A stretch of 21,872 nt of DNA from CAZART01 sp964487555 (GCA_964487555.1 CAZART010000090.1:1-21872), one strand, 5' to 3'. Shown: positions 1 through 8,219, counted from the first letter of the stretch. Translations and numbers: made by a program. The notes: a model not told the origin generated them from the letters alone.

Positions 1-192
1 AATGGTGATGCCGCGCTCTTTCTCCTGCTCCATCCAGTCCATCGTCGCACCGCCCTCATGGACTTCGCCCATGCGGTGGAGACGCCCCGTGTAGAAGAGA
101 ATTCGCTCGGTCGTCGTCGTCTTACCGGCATCGATGTGCGCCATGATGCCGATGTTGCGCGTTTTCTCGAGCGGAATATTCTGGTTGGCCAT
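1..192 (-). CDS. fusA: Elongation factor G, N-terminal fragment (cut by window edge)
   Basis: This is the first 64 codons of translation elongation factor G, the GTPase that drives ribosomal translocation; the rest lies outside the window. The translation begins MANQNIPLEKTRNIGIMAHI and contains the G1/P-loop motif AHIDAGKTT at about residues 18-26 and the switch-I G2 segment RGITI at the window edge, both diagnostic of EF-G. The ATG at 190-192 is chosen because the family's N-terminal sequence starts there. It lies 59 bp downstream of rpsG on the same strand, in the classical str operon order rpsL-rpsG-fusA. No Shine-Dalgarno sequence is visible before the ATG, as for most genes in this window. 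Confidence 0.96.
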   Translation of the reverse strand, partial: MANQNIPLEKTRNIGIMAHIDAGKTTTTERILFYTGRLHRMGEVHEGGATMDWMEQEKERGITI

Positions 193-251
193 GATCTATT
201 TTCGTGTAATCGTCCGTCACAAAATATCTGCTGCCGGATTTCTGCCGTTCA

Positions 252-719
252 TTAGAAACGGAAATGGGCGAATGCCTTGTTGGATTCAGCCATCCGGTGC
301 GTGTCGTCTTTCTTTTTTACCGATCCGCCTTCGCCTTTCGCCGCGGCCTGAAGCTCGTTGGCAAGGCGAAGCGCCATACTCTTGTCGTTACGGGCGCGGG
401 CGTACTGAATGATCCATCGGAATGCCAGCGCTACCCGCCGTTCCGGCCGTACCTCAATGGGCACCTGGTACGTCGCACCGCCGACGCGGCGGCTTCGCAC
501 CTCTACCAGGGGCGCCACGTTGTTGACGGCCTTCTTGAACACGTCCAGCCCGTTCTCTTCTTCGCGGTCCTCGATCATGTCGAGGGCACTGTAGACGAGG
601 CCTTGAGCGGTGCTCTTTTTGCCGTCCTCCATCACACTGTTGATAAAGCGTGCGATGAGTTCGTCGCTGTATACGGGATCGGGTGCGACCCGATTCTTAT
701 CTGCCTGCTTCCTGCGCAT
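252..719 (-). CDS. rpsG: 30S ribosomal protein S7
   Basis: S7 is a primary 16S rRNA-binding protein that organises the head of the 30S subunit and lines the mRNA exit/E-site region. The 155-residue product starts MRRKQADKNRVAPDPVYSDE, matches the usual family length of about 155-156, and carries the conserved segments RFINSVMEDGKKSTA, KAVNNVAPLVEVRSRRVGG, TYQVPIEV and RWIIQYAR. The frame stays open upstream to 842, but that 41-residue extension does not resemble S7 and would run through the terminator-like hairpin at 817-847, so the ATG at 717-719 is preferred. It is the second gene of the str operon, 168 bp after rpsL and 59 bp before fusA. In E. coli S7 represses this operon by binding the S12-S7 spacer; whether that holds here is unknown. 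Confidence 0.96.
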   Translation of the reverse strand: MRRKQADKNRVAPDPVYSDELIARFINSVMEDGKKSTAQGLVYSALDMIEDREEENGLDVFKKAVNNVAPLVEVRSRRVGGATYQVPIEVRPERRVALAFRWIIQYARARNDKSMALRLANELQAAAKGEGGSVKKKDDTHRMAESNKAFAHFRF

Positions 720-816
720 ATTGCAATCCGAAAATTCTCGGAGGGCCCGGAGCGGCGTGCGGCGGACATCTGCTGCCGGACGCGCTACGAACGTGCTACC
801 GTTTTTCTCTACTGTC

Positions 817-847
817 AAAAAAATACGCCGTGCACGATGCACAGCGT
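817..847 (-). terminator. Intrinsic terminator-like hairpin between rpsL and rpsG
   Basis: Read on the minus strand, a 10-bp stem (ACGCUGUGCA pairing with UGCACGGCGU, one G-U pair) closes a 3-nt UCG loop and is followed at once by A and seven U residues. This is the form of a Rho-independent terminator. It starts about 40 nt after the rpsL stop codon and ends about 97 nt before the rpsG start. As rpsG and fusA are the rest of the operon, it is more likely a partial terminator or attenuator than the operon end. The U-tract runs into TTGACA on the same strand, but I see no good -10 box at the right distance, so a second promoter for rpsG is not supported. Confidence 0.72.
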
Positions 848-887
848 TGTTCGGTCGCCGGTTTATCTGCGGGCGGCCCGGATATAA

Positions 888-1262
888 TTAGCGTCTCGGC
901 TTCTTCGTGCCGTACTTCGATCGGCCCTGCATACGTTCTTCAACGCCGGCCGCATCGAGGGCACCGCGGACGATGTGGTACTTCACACCCGGTAGATCCT
1001 TTACTCGTCCGCCGCGGACGAGGACAATGGAGTGCTCCTGTAGATTGTGGCCTTCGCCCGGAATGTAGGCAATCACCTCGATCCCATTGGTCAGGCGAAC
1101 CTTGGCGACCTTTCGGAGAGCCGAGTTCGGCTTCTTCGGCGTCGTCGTATACACACGCGTACAGACGCCGCGCTTCTGCGGGCTTCCCTTAAGGGCCGCA
1201 GACTTGGTTTTTCTCGGCTTGTTCGAACGTCCTTTGCGGACGAGCTGTTGAATTGTTGGCAC
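888..1262 (-). CDS. rpsL: 30S ribosomal protein S12
   Basis: S12 sits at the decoding centre of the 30S subunit and controls translational accuracy. The 124-residue product starts MPTIQQLVRKGR and contains the invariant blocks TTTPKKPNSALRK (residues 40-51), GEGHNLQEHS and RGGRVKDLPGVKYH (83-96). Lys43 and Lys88, the positions changed in streptomycin-resistant mutants, are both the wild-type lysine, so the protein looks streptomycin-sensitive. The start codon is GTG at 1260-1262: the family N-terminus begins exactly here and no better ATG exists upstream. It is the first gene of the str operon, with a long leader of roughly 270 nt and a terminator-like hairpin 40 nt downstream. Confidence 0.97.
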   Translation of the reverse strand: MPTIQQLVRKGRSNKPRKTKSAALKGSPQKRGVCTRVYTTTPKKPNSALRKVAKVRLTNGIEVIAYIPGEGHNLQEHSIVLVRGGRVKDLPGVKYHIVRGALDAAGVEERMQGRSKYGTKKPRR

Positions 1263-1534
1263 GATCTACTTCAGTTTATCCGACGGGTACAAGCGATTTC
1301 ACGGGTACAAGCGATTTCTTCGTTCGGCGGCATCGAGCCGCCTGCCCCTCATGCTAGACCGGCTCCAACGAATCGGCTGTCGGTGCATGCGGCCGCGGCA
1401 TGTTCAGCAGGCGGACGCGCTTGGTTCCACCTCGTATGAGAATACCGCTTTCGAGATTTACCGGAGGCTGCTGCCGGGCAGCCGATGATGGGTTCTTCAA
1501 TCACGCTCGACCCGGCACGCAAGTTAAGCATTAG
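1263..1534 (-). other. Long untranslated leader of the str operon
   Basis: If the promoter at 1541-1570 is right, the rpsL transcript begins near 1534 and carries a leader of about 270 nt. I see no convincing small ORF in it. It holds a strong short hairpin (GGCGGC-UCGAU-GCCGCC on the minus strand, 1326-1342) and the 18-bp tandem duplication at 1283-1318. Such a leader is long enough for regulation by a ribosomal protein or by attenuation, but I recognise no known leader motif. Confidence 0.45.
1283..1318. repeat. Perfect 18-bp tandem duplication upstream of rpsL
   Basis: The 18-bp unit ACGGGTACAAGCGATTTC (plus strand) occurs twice with no spacer, at 1283-1300 and 1301-1318. It lies 21-56 bp upstream of the rpsL GTG start, inside the transcribed leader. 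Two exact copies suggest a recent slippage duplication. Confidence 0.97.
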
Positions 1535-1540
1535 CTTCAC

Positions 1541-1570
1541 AATATAAGATAGAGAGACTCCTTTGTTCAA
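1541..1570 (-). promoter_or_regulatory. Predicted housekeeping promoter of the str operon
   Basis: On the minus strand TTGAAC (1565-1570) is followed after 18 bp by TATATT (1541-1546), a good match to the general -35/-10 pattern, with initiation expected near 1534. It is the best candidate between the ftsH terminator and rpsL. Confidence 0.6.
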
Positions 1571-1640
1571 CTCGGTCCGTTAAGAAAGAGTAAAAAGGAA
1601 GCACGACGGCCCTCATTTGGGCGGGCGGGCCGATTTTACT

Positions 1641-1668
1641 AGATATACTGATATATATCACTATATCT
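1641..1668. repeat. 28-bp AT-rich near-perfect palindrome
   Basis: Each 14-base arm pairs with the other except for one C-C mismatch at arm position 8; the core is TGATATATATCA. It lies between the ftsH terminator (1688-1714) and the str promoter (1541-1570), about 70 bp upstream of the -35 box. It could be an operator, an upstream promoter element or a cruciform. It is strikingly AT-rich against its GC-rich surroundings. Confidence 0.9.
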
Positions 1669-1687
1669 ATATTCGGATCGTAGGGCC

Positions 1688-1714
1688 AAAAAGAAAGGGC
1701 GCCGCGCGCCCTTT
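1688..1714 (-). terminator. Rho-independent terminator of ftsH
   Basis: On the minus strand a 9-bp perfect stem, AAAGGGCGC pairing with GCGCCCUUU around a 3-nt loop, is followed by CUUUUU. It begins 54 nt after the ftsH stop codon and separates ftsH from the str operon. Confidence 0.85.
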
Positions 1715-1768
1715 GCGTGATGTAGGTCGAGAAGGTGTGTCTAGCAGGCCATTCCGCTTTCGTGACGT

Positions 1769-3898
1769 TTACTGCTTGACAGAACGAAAGGCGTTTAGAG
1801 AGGCAATATCCTCTGAAGGATCGCCTACAACGCGAACATCTTGGACGGGTTCGGTCTCCACGGCATCTTCATTCGGGCCCGTTTCGACGCCGTCGACGAG
1901 CTCTTTAGTGGACTCACCTTTTCCATTGTACGAAACGTACTCGCCATAGGGCCGCGGCCCGAGAATTTCAACGAGATCCTTCGGGCCCAGCACTTCCTTC
2001 TTTAGGAGAGATTGGGCCATCTGCTCGAGCTGGTCCCGCTTGTCCCGGAGAAGGACGCGCGCTCGTTCGCGGATCTCTTCGATAATTACCTTGACCTCAA
2101 GATCGATCAAGTGGGCGGTTTGGTCGGAGTACGGCTTGTCGAAGACAGGATTCTCGCTCTGGTTCGACAAATTGAAGCTAACGTATCCCACTTTTTCGCT
2201 CATTCCATAATCCACGACCATGGCGTACGCCAGTTTCGTGATGCGCTCGAGGTCGTTCTGCGCACCCGTCGAGATCCGGCCGAAGATGATCTCCTCGGCC
2301 ACACGACCGCCGACGGCCATCGTCATGCGATCGAGCAGCGCCTCTTTCGTATAAAGATAGCGTTCCTCGGGCAGGTACTGGGCGTAGCCGAGCGCCGCCA
2401 GACCACGAGGGACAATCGAGACCTTCACGACCGGATCCGTGTATTCGAGGAACCACCCTGTAATCGCGTGACCGGCCTCATGATAAGCCACGATTTTACG
2501 TTCTTCCGGAGAGATGATCTTGTTCTTTTTCTCGAGCCCGGCGATGACGCGGTCGATGGCGTGCTCAAAATCATCCATTTCAATGGATTCCTTGTCGCGC
2601 CGGGCTGCAAGAAGAGCCGCCTCGTTGCAGACATTCGCAATTTCGGCACCGGCGAAACCGGGGGTTTGGCTGGCCAGGACCTCATGATTGACGTCGTCGC
2701 TTAGCAGCAGATGGCGCGTGTGCACTTTGAAAATCTCTTCGCGCTCACGGCGATCGGGCTTGTCGATCAGAATCTGTCGATCAAAGCGGCCGGGGCGGAG
2801 CAGGGCCGTATCGAGGACGTCCGGACGATTCGTGGCCGCCATAATGATGACGCCCTTGTCCGTATTGAATCCATCCATCTCGACGAGGAGCTGGTTGAGC
2901 GTGTTTTCGCGCTCGTCGTTAGCGCCCATCATCATACCCTTGCCACGCGATCGACCGATGGCGTCGATCTCGTCGATAAAGATGATGCAGGGCGCCTTTT
3001 CCTTGGCCTGGCGAAACAGGTCACGCACGCGCGCAGCGCCGACTCCGACGAACATCTCGACGAAATCGGATCCGGAGAGCGAGAAGAACGGTGTGCCGGC
3101 CTCGCCCGCGACCGCTTTCGCCAGCAGCGTCTTTCCGGTACCGGGAGGGCCGACGAGCAGCACGCCCTTCGGCAGCTTGCCACCGAGCTTGGTAAACTTC
3201 TTCGGATTCTTGAGAAACTCGACGACTTCGACGACCTCTTCCTTCGCCTCGTCGAGCCCGGCCACGTCCTTAAAGGTGAGCTGCTGATCCCCCATCGCGT
3301 CAAAGAGGACAGCCTTGTTCTTCCCTATGTTGAGGACCTGGGACCCAGGATTCATCCGACGGATCAGGAAGATCCAGAGGCCGATGATGATCAGGATGGG
3401 AAAGACCCACGTAAGCATCCCGCCGAGCCAGTTCTCTTCCGTCTTGGACGTAAACTCTACGGCACTGCGGGCTTCGTCCTCCTTCACGCTCCCGTTATAG
3501 TCGCGGAGAAACGCCGTCAGCTCGTGATCCTCAGGCTTGGTGGTTGTAAAGCCCGTAGGCGTCTCAGGCTGTGAGCTATTGAGGAGATCTTGCCGCGGCT
3601 TTGCGACTTTTACCTCGCCCGACTCGATGGCTGCCTGGGTATAGGTGCCCTCGATTCGTTTGTCATTGATGACGACGACTTTTTCGACGTGGCCCTGCTC
3701 CACATATTCGAGAAAGGTGCTATAGTCGATCGTATTCGGATCTTCGCCGCCCCAAAAAATGAAAAAGTGGACGAGCAGCGCCAGGAAGATGGCCAGGTAG
3801 ATCCAGAGGGAGAATTTGGGCTTGCGCTCGGGCAGCCGCGTGCCTCCGGAATCGTTATCGCGCCCGATCTTTATATTTTCGCGCTCTTTCTGAGCCAT
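1769..3898 (-). CDS. ftsH: ATP-dependent zinc metalloprotease FtsH
   Basis: FtsH is a membrane-anchored AAA+ hexameric protease that degrades misfolded membrane proteins and short-lived regulators. The 709-residue product has transmembrane segment 1 at about 30-49, an extracytoplasmic region, and segment 2 at about 158-179. The AAA+ domain has Walker A GPPGTGKT (250-257), Walker B IIFIDEIDA (305-313) and second region of homology AATNRPD...LLRPGRFDR (354-374). The M41 peptidase domain has the zinc site HEAGH (473-477) and the third ligand Asp549 in STGAQNDLE. All catalytic residues are present. The C-terminal 60 residues are acidic and low in complexity, somewhat longer than in E. coli. The ATG at 3896-3898 gives a normal N-terminus; no Shine-Dalgarno sequence is visible. 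It is flanked by its own terminator and a 376-bp upstream spacer, so it is probably monocistronic. Confidence 0.97.
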   Translation of the reverse strand: MAQKERENIKIGRDNDSGGTRLPERKPKFSLWIYLAIFLALLVHFFIFWGGEDPNTIDYSTFLEYVEQGHVEKVVVINDKRIEGTYTQAAIESGEVKVAKPRQDLLNSSQPETPTGFTTTKPEDHELTAFLRDYNGSVKEDEARSAVEFTSKTEENWLGGMLTWVFPILIIIGLWIFLIRRMNPGSQVLNIGKNKAVLFDAMGDQQLTFKDVAGLDEAKEEVVEVVEFLKNPKKFTKLGGKLPKGVLLVGPPGTGKTLLAKAVAGEAGTPFFSLSGSDFVEMFVGVGAARVRDLFRQAKEKAPCIIFIDEIDAIGRSRGKGMMMGANDERENTLNQLLVEMDGFNTDKGVIIMAATNRPDVLDTALLRPGRFDRQILIDKPDRREREEIFKVHTRHLLLSDDVNHEVLASQTPGFAGAEIANVCNEAALLAARRDKESIEMDDFEHAIDRVIAGLEKKNKIISPEERKIVAYHEAGHAITGWFLEYTDPVVKVSIVPRGLAALGYAQYLPEERYLYTKEALLDRMTMAVGGRVAEEIIFGRISTGAQNDLERITKLAYAMVVDYGMSEKVGYVSFNLSNQSENPVFDKPYSDQTAHLIDLEVKVIIEEIRERARVLLRDKRDQLEQMAQSLLKKEVLGPKDLVEILGPRPYGEYVSYNGKGESTKELVDGVETGPNEDAVETEPVQDVRVVGDPSEDIASLNAFRSVKQ

Positions 3899-4274
3899 GT
3901 TAGGAACGTCAAGTTTTCGGGTAGGGCGCAGAGCCTATTGATGATGGGCGAATGTGATATCGGAATGCGCCGGTGGGGCTTAGTCAATGCGCCGGTGGGC
4001 TAGGATGTCGGCCTAGATCTTGATTCTGCGCAGCCTGGAGGCCGGCAGGCGGGGCCATTCAGGAAGCCGACGTAGAGAATCGACTGTGCGTTGCCCGTTA
4101 CAAATCACTATTCCTGCTGGAATTACGGGTTCTTCTGCCCGCAGGTTACGAATCTGCCGAACCCCTCAGAGGCACGGTTGGTTCCGTCACTCAACCAGGC
4201 GGGCGTGGACGATCCCGCCGAGTACCGACGTGGTGAATCGGCCCTTGCACCCGCTGCGTGTGAGCCGCGGGACG
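3899..4274. other. 376-bp spacer between ftsH and the PorW-like gene
   Basis: Short ORFs here lack recognisable protein features and I see no RNA gene. The spacer should hold the ftsH promoter: TTGACT (rc of 3982-3987) is a fair -35 box, but no clean -10 follows at normal spacing. On the minus strand a nested hairpin with CCCGU/ACGGG and AUUCC/GGAAU stems lies at about 4095-4130, without a U-tract, so it is not a clear terminator for the upstream gene. Confidence 0.5.
3964..3999. repeat. 14-bp direct repeat upstream of ftsH
   Basis: AATGCGCCGGTGGG occurs at 3964-3977 and again at 3986-3999 (period 22 bp), 66-101 bp upstream of the ftsH ATG. The candidate -35 box TTGACT partly overlaps the distal copy. 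Confidence 0.9.
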
Positions 4275-7200
4275 TTAGTCAAAGTCGCTAAGCGGCGCCA
4301 GGTGGACGGATTCTTCGACCTGGGTCAGATATTTCTGCAGGAGAACCCCCGCTTCCTGCTGCGAGGCGAAGTGGCCGAGAGCGGCGCGGTGGATGGTTTG
4401 ATCGGCGACACGTTCGCTGATAACGTCCGTCCGAAAACCTCGGTCGGCGTATTTCCGGGCCAGAGCGCGTATGGTAGCTTCGTTCGTATCCCTGCCGAGA
4501 ACAAGCGTGTAGCCGCCCAGTTCTTTTCGAATGCCTCCCTCACCTAGAATGGCGTCCTCACCCGTCGGGATCTCCCCTTTCGGATCCGCCGCCGCCCCGT
4601 CGGACGGCGCCGTTTCCACGATCGCATCCTCGGCGACGGCAGCCGTATCAAGCTGTGGAGCGACGCTCTCTGCTGCGCCGGGAGAATCCGCCGCGTCGGC
4701 CGTGTCGGCGGCAGCGTTTGTGTCGGCGCCGGCAGTCGTATCGGCGGCGGTGGCTAGCCTGTCGGCGGCGACAGTCGTATCGGCGGCCGCAGCGAGTCCG
4801 TCGTCGGCAAGGGTCGAATCGGCGGCGCTTCCGAGTCCGTCGGCCGCAACGGTCGAATCGGCGGCNNNNNNNNNNNNNNNNNNNNNNNNNNNNNNNNNNN
4901 NNNNNNNNNNNNNNNNNNNNNNNNNNNNNNNNNNNNNNNNNNNNNNNNNNNNNNNNNNNNNNNNNCGGCCGCGAGTTCGGATTCCCGATCCTGAAGGGCC
5001 TTCAGGAGTCGCTCCGCCTGCTCGGCGTAGGCCGTCTCGGGGTAGTGCTTTCTTACGCCTGCGTAGAGCGTCTTCAGATAGATGTCGTCATCCTCGATTG
5101 CAGCCGCCATCAATCCGGAGGCTGTCGTGTCGGCCGTCGCGACGGCGGTAGAGTCACCGGAAAATAGCGCGGTATCGTCGGCATCTCGCGCCGCAGAATC
5201 GGCGGCAGCAGTAGCACCGGCGGCGGCGGGTGCCTCATCGGCTAAGAGCGAGTCGGCGTGAGCAGGCTGGCCCGAGCCGGCGAGCGAATCGGCGAGCAGG
5301 CCGGTGTCGGATGCAGCGGGCTCGCGGGGGGAATCCGGCGGGAGGCTCTGGCCGGCGCTGTCGGCAGGCATGGACTTCGGCGAAGCATCGGGCATTTCTT
5401 GGAGGGGCGTCAGGACGTCGGGCGGCTGTTGCAGAGACGTGGAGTCGGCGGCACGCATTTCGCCGTGCGGCGGGATGTCGGAAGCAGGACGATCTTCACC
5501 CGAAATGTCTCCAGTGCCGCCCTTCCGGGGGACTTCCGTGCCACGGCCTTTGCTCGGCGGCCTGTCTGGCTCATCCACGACTGGCAGAACATCAGAACGA
5601 TCCTTTGCCGGGGTGGCCGAACGCTTCGCATCGAGTTCGGCCGATCCGGCGCCGGAAGACGGGTCTTGCGGCGAGGTTTGCTCCGTGGCCATATTGCCGG
5701 GAGTCGTGGGCACTGTGGTCGAATCGCCGGCAGGCGACAACTCCGCATCCGGTGATACGTCGTCGGAAATGCCGAGGAGGCCGGCGCTTCCTAGGACGGA
5801 GTCCGGCACCGAAAGCGGAATCGGCCCGAAGACATCCATCGAATCTCGCTGCGCCCATTCCATATAGATGTGGCCGGCGGCGAGCAGCGCGCGGGGCGCA
5901 ACTTCCATGCGGGGATAGGAGGCGGCAACCTCGACCATATGATCAAGCGCGTCCTGGTAGGATCCGCGCCGCCAGCGATGATAAGCGCGATTGTAATCCT
6001 CCTCAGCGAGGGCCAGTGTGTCTGAGGGTACGTCGTCGCGGATGCCAAGCCGTTCGCGAACGCGGCCCGCGAAATCTGAGGAGGGATAGTCTTCCAGCAC
6101 CTGCTCATACAGCCTTCGCGCCGCGAGCGTATCGCCGAGTGAGCTGTGCACCTCGGCAAGCGCATAGAAGGCACGCTGTGCCACGGGGAACTCGGCATCT
6201 TCTTCAATGACGGTTCGGTACCACGTTGCGGCCGAATCCGGCCGGTTCATCAGCAAGAAGAGGACGTTCGCAAGCTCATAGCGCGCCGCAGCGCGTCTGG
6301 CGCGCATAGCGGCCTGGCTTAGCGAGTCGCGGGGCACATTCGAGTAATCGACGGGCGGAAGCGGATTCTCTCCGACGGAGGGATCCAGGTCGGTCAATTT
6401 CCGACCCCGCAGGAGCCCGACCGAATCCGCGATGCTTGCCACATTCTGGATGGCGTCGATGCGGCGCCAGTTGGGCGCGAGGGGGCGGTCACCCCACCGG
6501 GCCAGAAAATTCATTCGTCCCTCCTGCACACGGACCGGATCACGATGAAACAGGAAACCCGCGCTGCCGGAGGCCGCGGCCGCGGCGTTCGATGCCCCCG
6601 CATTTCGATCTGCACCCCCGGAAACCGCTGCGTTCTGGAAGCCCCGCTCGGCCTGACGGCGCGCCGCACGCCGCTCCTCCTCTGCCATTTCATCGGCGAG
6701 CTGCTTGCGGATCTCGAGGATCTTAGCCGTGAACTGCTCATCGTCCAGGCCCCCGAGATACAGGAGGGAGTCCATCTCGGCAAGTTGAGCCCGCACGTCG
6801 GCAAAACTGCCGAATATCTCGGACTGGTCTTCCGCGTCGGTGATCGCCTCCGGTGCATAATCAATGTCCGAGGACCGCCCCGAGCCTGAGCCTGAGCCTG
6901 GCGGCGCCGTTTGCAGCGCGGTGCGCGCCGTGTCGAAATGTGCCGACGCCGTCTCGTAGTCCTGGTACGAATCCCGGAAGAGTTCGGCTAACGCATAATG
7001 TACGCGGCCGCGAAGGTCCGTAATCTGACCATCGCTGTCGTATAGAATCTCGTGGTAAAGAGATCGCGCGTCGTCGGCGTACTCTTGCGACTGATATATC
7101 CGACCGCGGAGATAGGCGAGTTCGAACCGGTTGCTGTAGTTCTTATCGTCGCGCTCCATCCGGCGCAGTTTTCGCAGCGCCTCGTCAGCGTTCACGTGCA

Positions 7201-7996
7201 GACCCTGGACGCGGACGGCGCTGTAGAGCGCGGCATACGACTGCTCGTAGCGTGGATGCGCATCCAAGACGTGTTCGTAGGCTGCGACGGCATCTTCATA
7301 CCGGCCGACCGTCTCATAAACCTGCCCAAGCAGGAAGGACGCACGCGCCCGGTACTGGTTATCGCGCACGCTTTCCAGGCCCTCAACAAGCTCTTCAATG
7401 GCCGCATCGAAGTCCGCTCGCTTCACGTTCAGTTCGCCGAGCGCGAGATGCAGGCTCGGCTCCCATCGTTTCGACAGCTCCTCGCGGTTCAGACTGACGA
7501 GAAGGTGCTCGCGAGCCTCGTCGTGCGCACCCGCCGCGATCAACGTGCGCGCCAACCACAGTCGCGCCTCATCCTCAAGCGGGGAGGCCATCTCGATCAC
7601 CTCGCGGAATTTCTGTTCCGCACCCACAAAATTCTGCTGGTAGAAGTAGCTTTTGCCGATCAGCAGGAGTGCGTCGTCCACCCACTTCGAATCGGGGTGA
7701 TCGCGAAGCACGTCGGCGCTCTTGTCGATGGCCGCCTGAAATCTCTGATCGTTGGTACTCTGCCCCGGCGCTTCGAAAATCGAGACGTAAACCTGGCGAT
7801 TGACGGGTTGTACGGTTTGCTCGAGCGCATCGATGCCTTCAGTATAGGCCTTCTCAGCATTGTAAAAGGTGTTGTAGTAGGCGGTGAAGTTGTCGTACCG
7901 GTCGCTGAAGAACGCAATCCGCCCGCACCCGGCGAAGGCGACCAGCAGAAATAGCAGCGCCAGGCGCCGCAGTCTGAATAGCGTCGGTTGAGGCAT
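4275..7996 (-). CDS. PorW/SprE-type TPR lipoprotein with C-terminal SPOR domain (interrupted by assembly gap)
   Basis: This is probably a periplasmic lipoprotein of the PorW/SprE family, needed for type IX secretion and gliding in Bacteroidota. The N-terminus has a lipoprotein signal ending FAGC (Cys24), then AYYNTFYNAEKA (39-50), the family's usual opening. TPR-like helices fill about 85-360, a coiled coil lies at about 400-455, and FLFHRDP (481-487) with WGDRPLAPNWRR (501-512) matches the family's central conserved block. More TPRs follow (about 570-720), then a long disordered A/D/S/P-rich region. After the 100-N gap the last 85 residues (from about 4530 down) form a SPOR-like domain, which in other proteins binds denuded septal peptidoglycan. 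The parts before and after the gap are in different frames only because the gap length is a placeholder; 1010 and 196 residues are visible. A SPOR tail on this family is unusual to my knowledge. A less likely alternative is two separate genes. Confidence 0.78.
4677..4865 (-). repeat. 39-bp coding tandem repeat (13-residue Ala/Asp units) beside the gap
   Basis: On the minus strand five units run away from the gap: 4865-4827, 4826-4788, 4787-4749 (39 bp each) and 4748-4713, 4712-4677 (36 bp). Each begins Ala-Ala-Asp-Ser/Thr and the first reads AADSTVAADGLGS. The repeat starts exactly at the gap edge, so further copies probably lie inside the gap. Confidence 0.9.
4866..4965. other. Assembly gap of 100 N
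   Basis: Exactly 100 N, the usual placeholder for a gap of unknown size. If the flanking coding segments belong to one gene, the true missing length must be 2 modulo 3, whereas 100 is 1 modulo 3. This explains the apparent frame change across the gap. Confidence 0.99.
6882..6899 (-). repeat. (GAGCCT)x3 microsatellite inside the PorW-like gene
   Basis: Three perfect 6-bp units encode Gly-Ser-Gly-Ser-Gly-Ser at about residues 368-373, in the linker between the N-terminal TPR block and the coiled coil. Copy changes would keep the reading frame. Confidence 0.95.
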
Positions 7997-8219
7997 AGGA
8001 GGGAATGGGATCGGACCGAAAACGGACCGAACGGCAGCGTGTGGTTCGACTTCATCGAGAACGGCAGGCTTCGGTCGCCTGTCGTCGAATTCCTCGTATC
8101 AGTGCTGCATGCGCCTCACAGTCGAAATGAAAAGAATTGAACCGACGTTATAGCCACGGTGCTCCGAGCAAAATCTTGGTGCCGAGAGCGTACACACGCC
8201 GGTGGTCGAGTACTTGAGC

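Noticed and set aside
813..818. TTGACA as the -35 box of an internal rpsG promoter
   Set aside because: No acceptable -10 hexamer occurs 16-18 bp downstream on the minus strand; the match partly arises from the terminator U-tract.
264..887. 207-residue plus-strand open frame antisense to rpsG
   Set aside because: It mirrors the rpsG coding strand and has no protein-family features; long antisense frames are common in GC-rich DNA.
2012..2704. 230-residue plus-strand open frame antisense to ftsH (and similar at 2711-3574)
   Set aside because: They lie wholly within the FtsH coding region, which is unambiguous on the other strand, and lack recognisable domains.
4275..4619. A separate 114-residue SPOR-domain gene starting at the GTG at 4619
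   Set aside because: The same frame stays open with Ala/Asp-rich repeats from 4619 up to the gap edge at 4865, so this is the C-terminal part of the large lipoprotein gene, not an independent gene.
4754..4865. C-terminal Arg/Pro-rich end of the large lipoprotein read straight through the N-gap
   Set aside because: It results from treating the placeholder of 100 N as the real length; the other frame on this side is open to 4275 and encodes a recognisable SPOR domain.
7997..8003. AGGAGG-like Shine-Dalgarno next to the PorW-like gene start
   Set aside because: It is on the plus strand, whereas the gene is on the minus strand, so it cannot serve as its ribosome-binding site.
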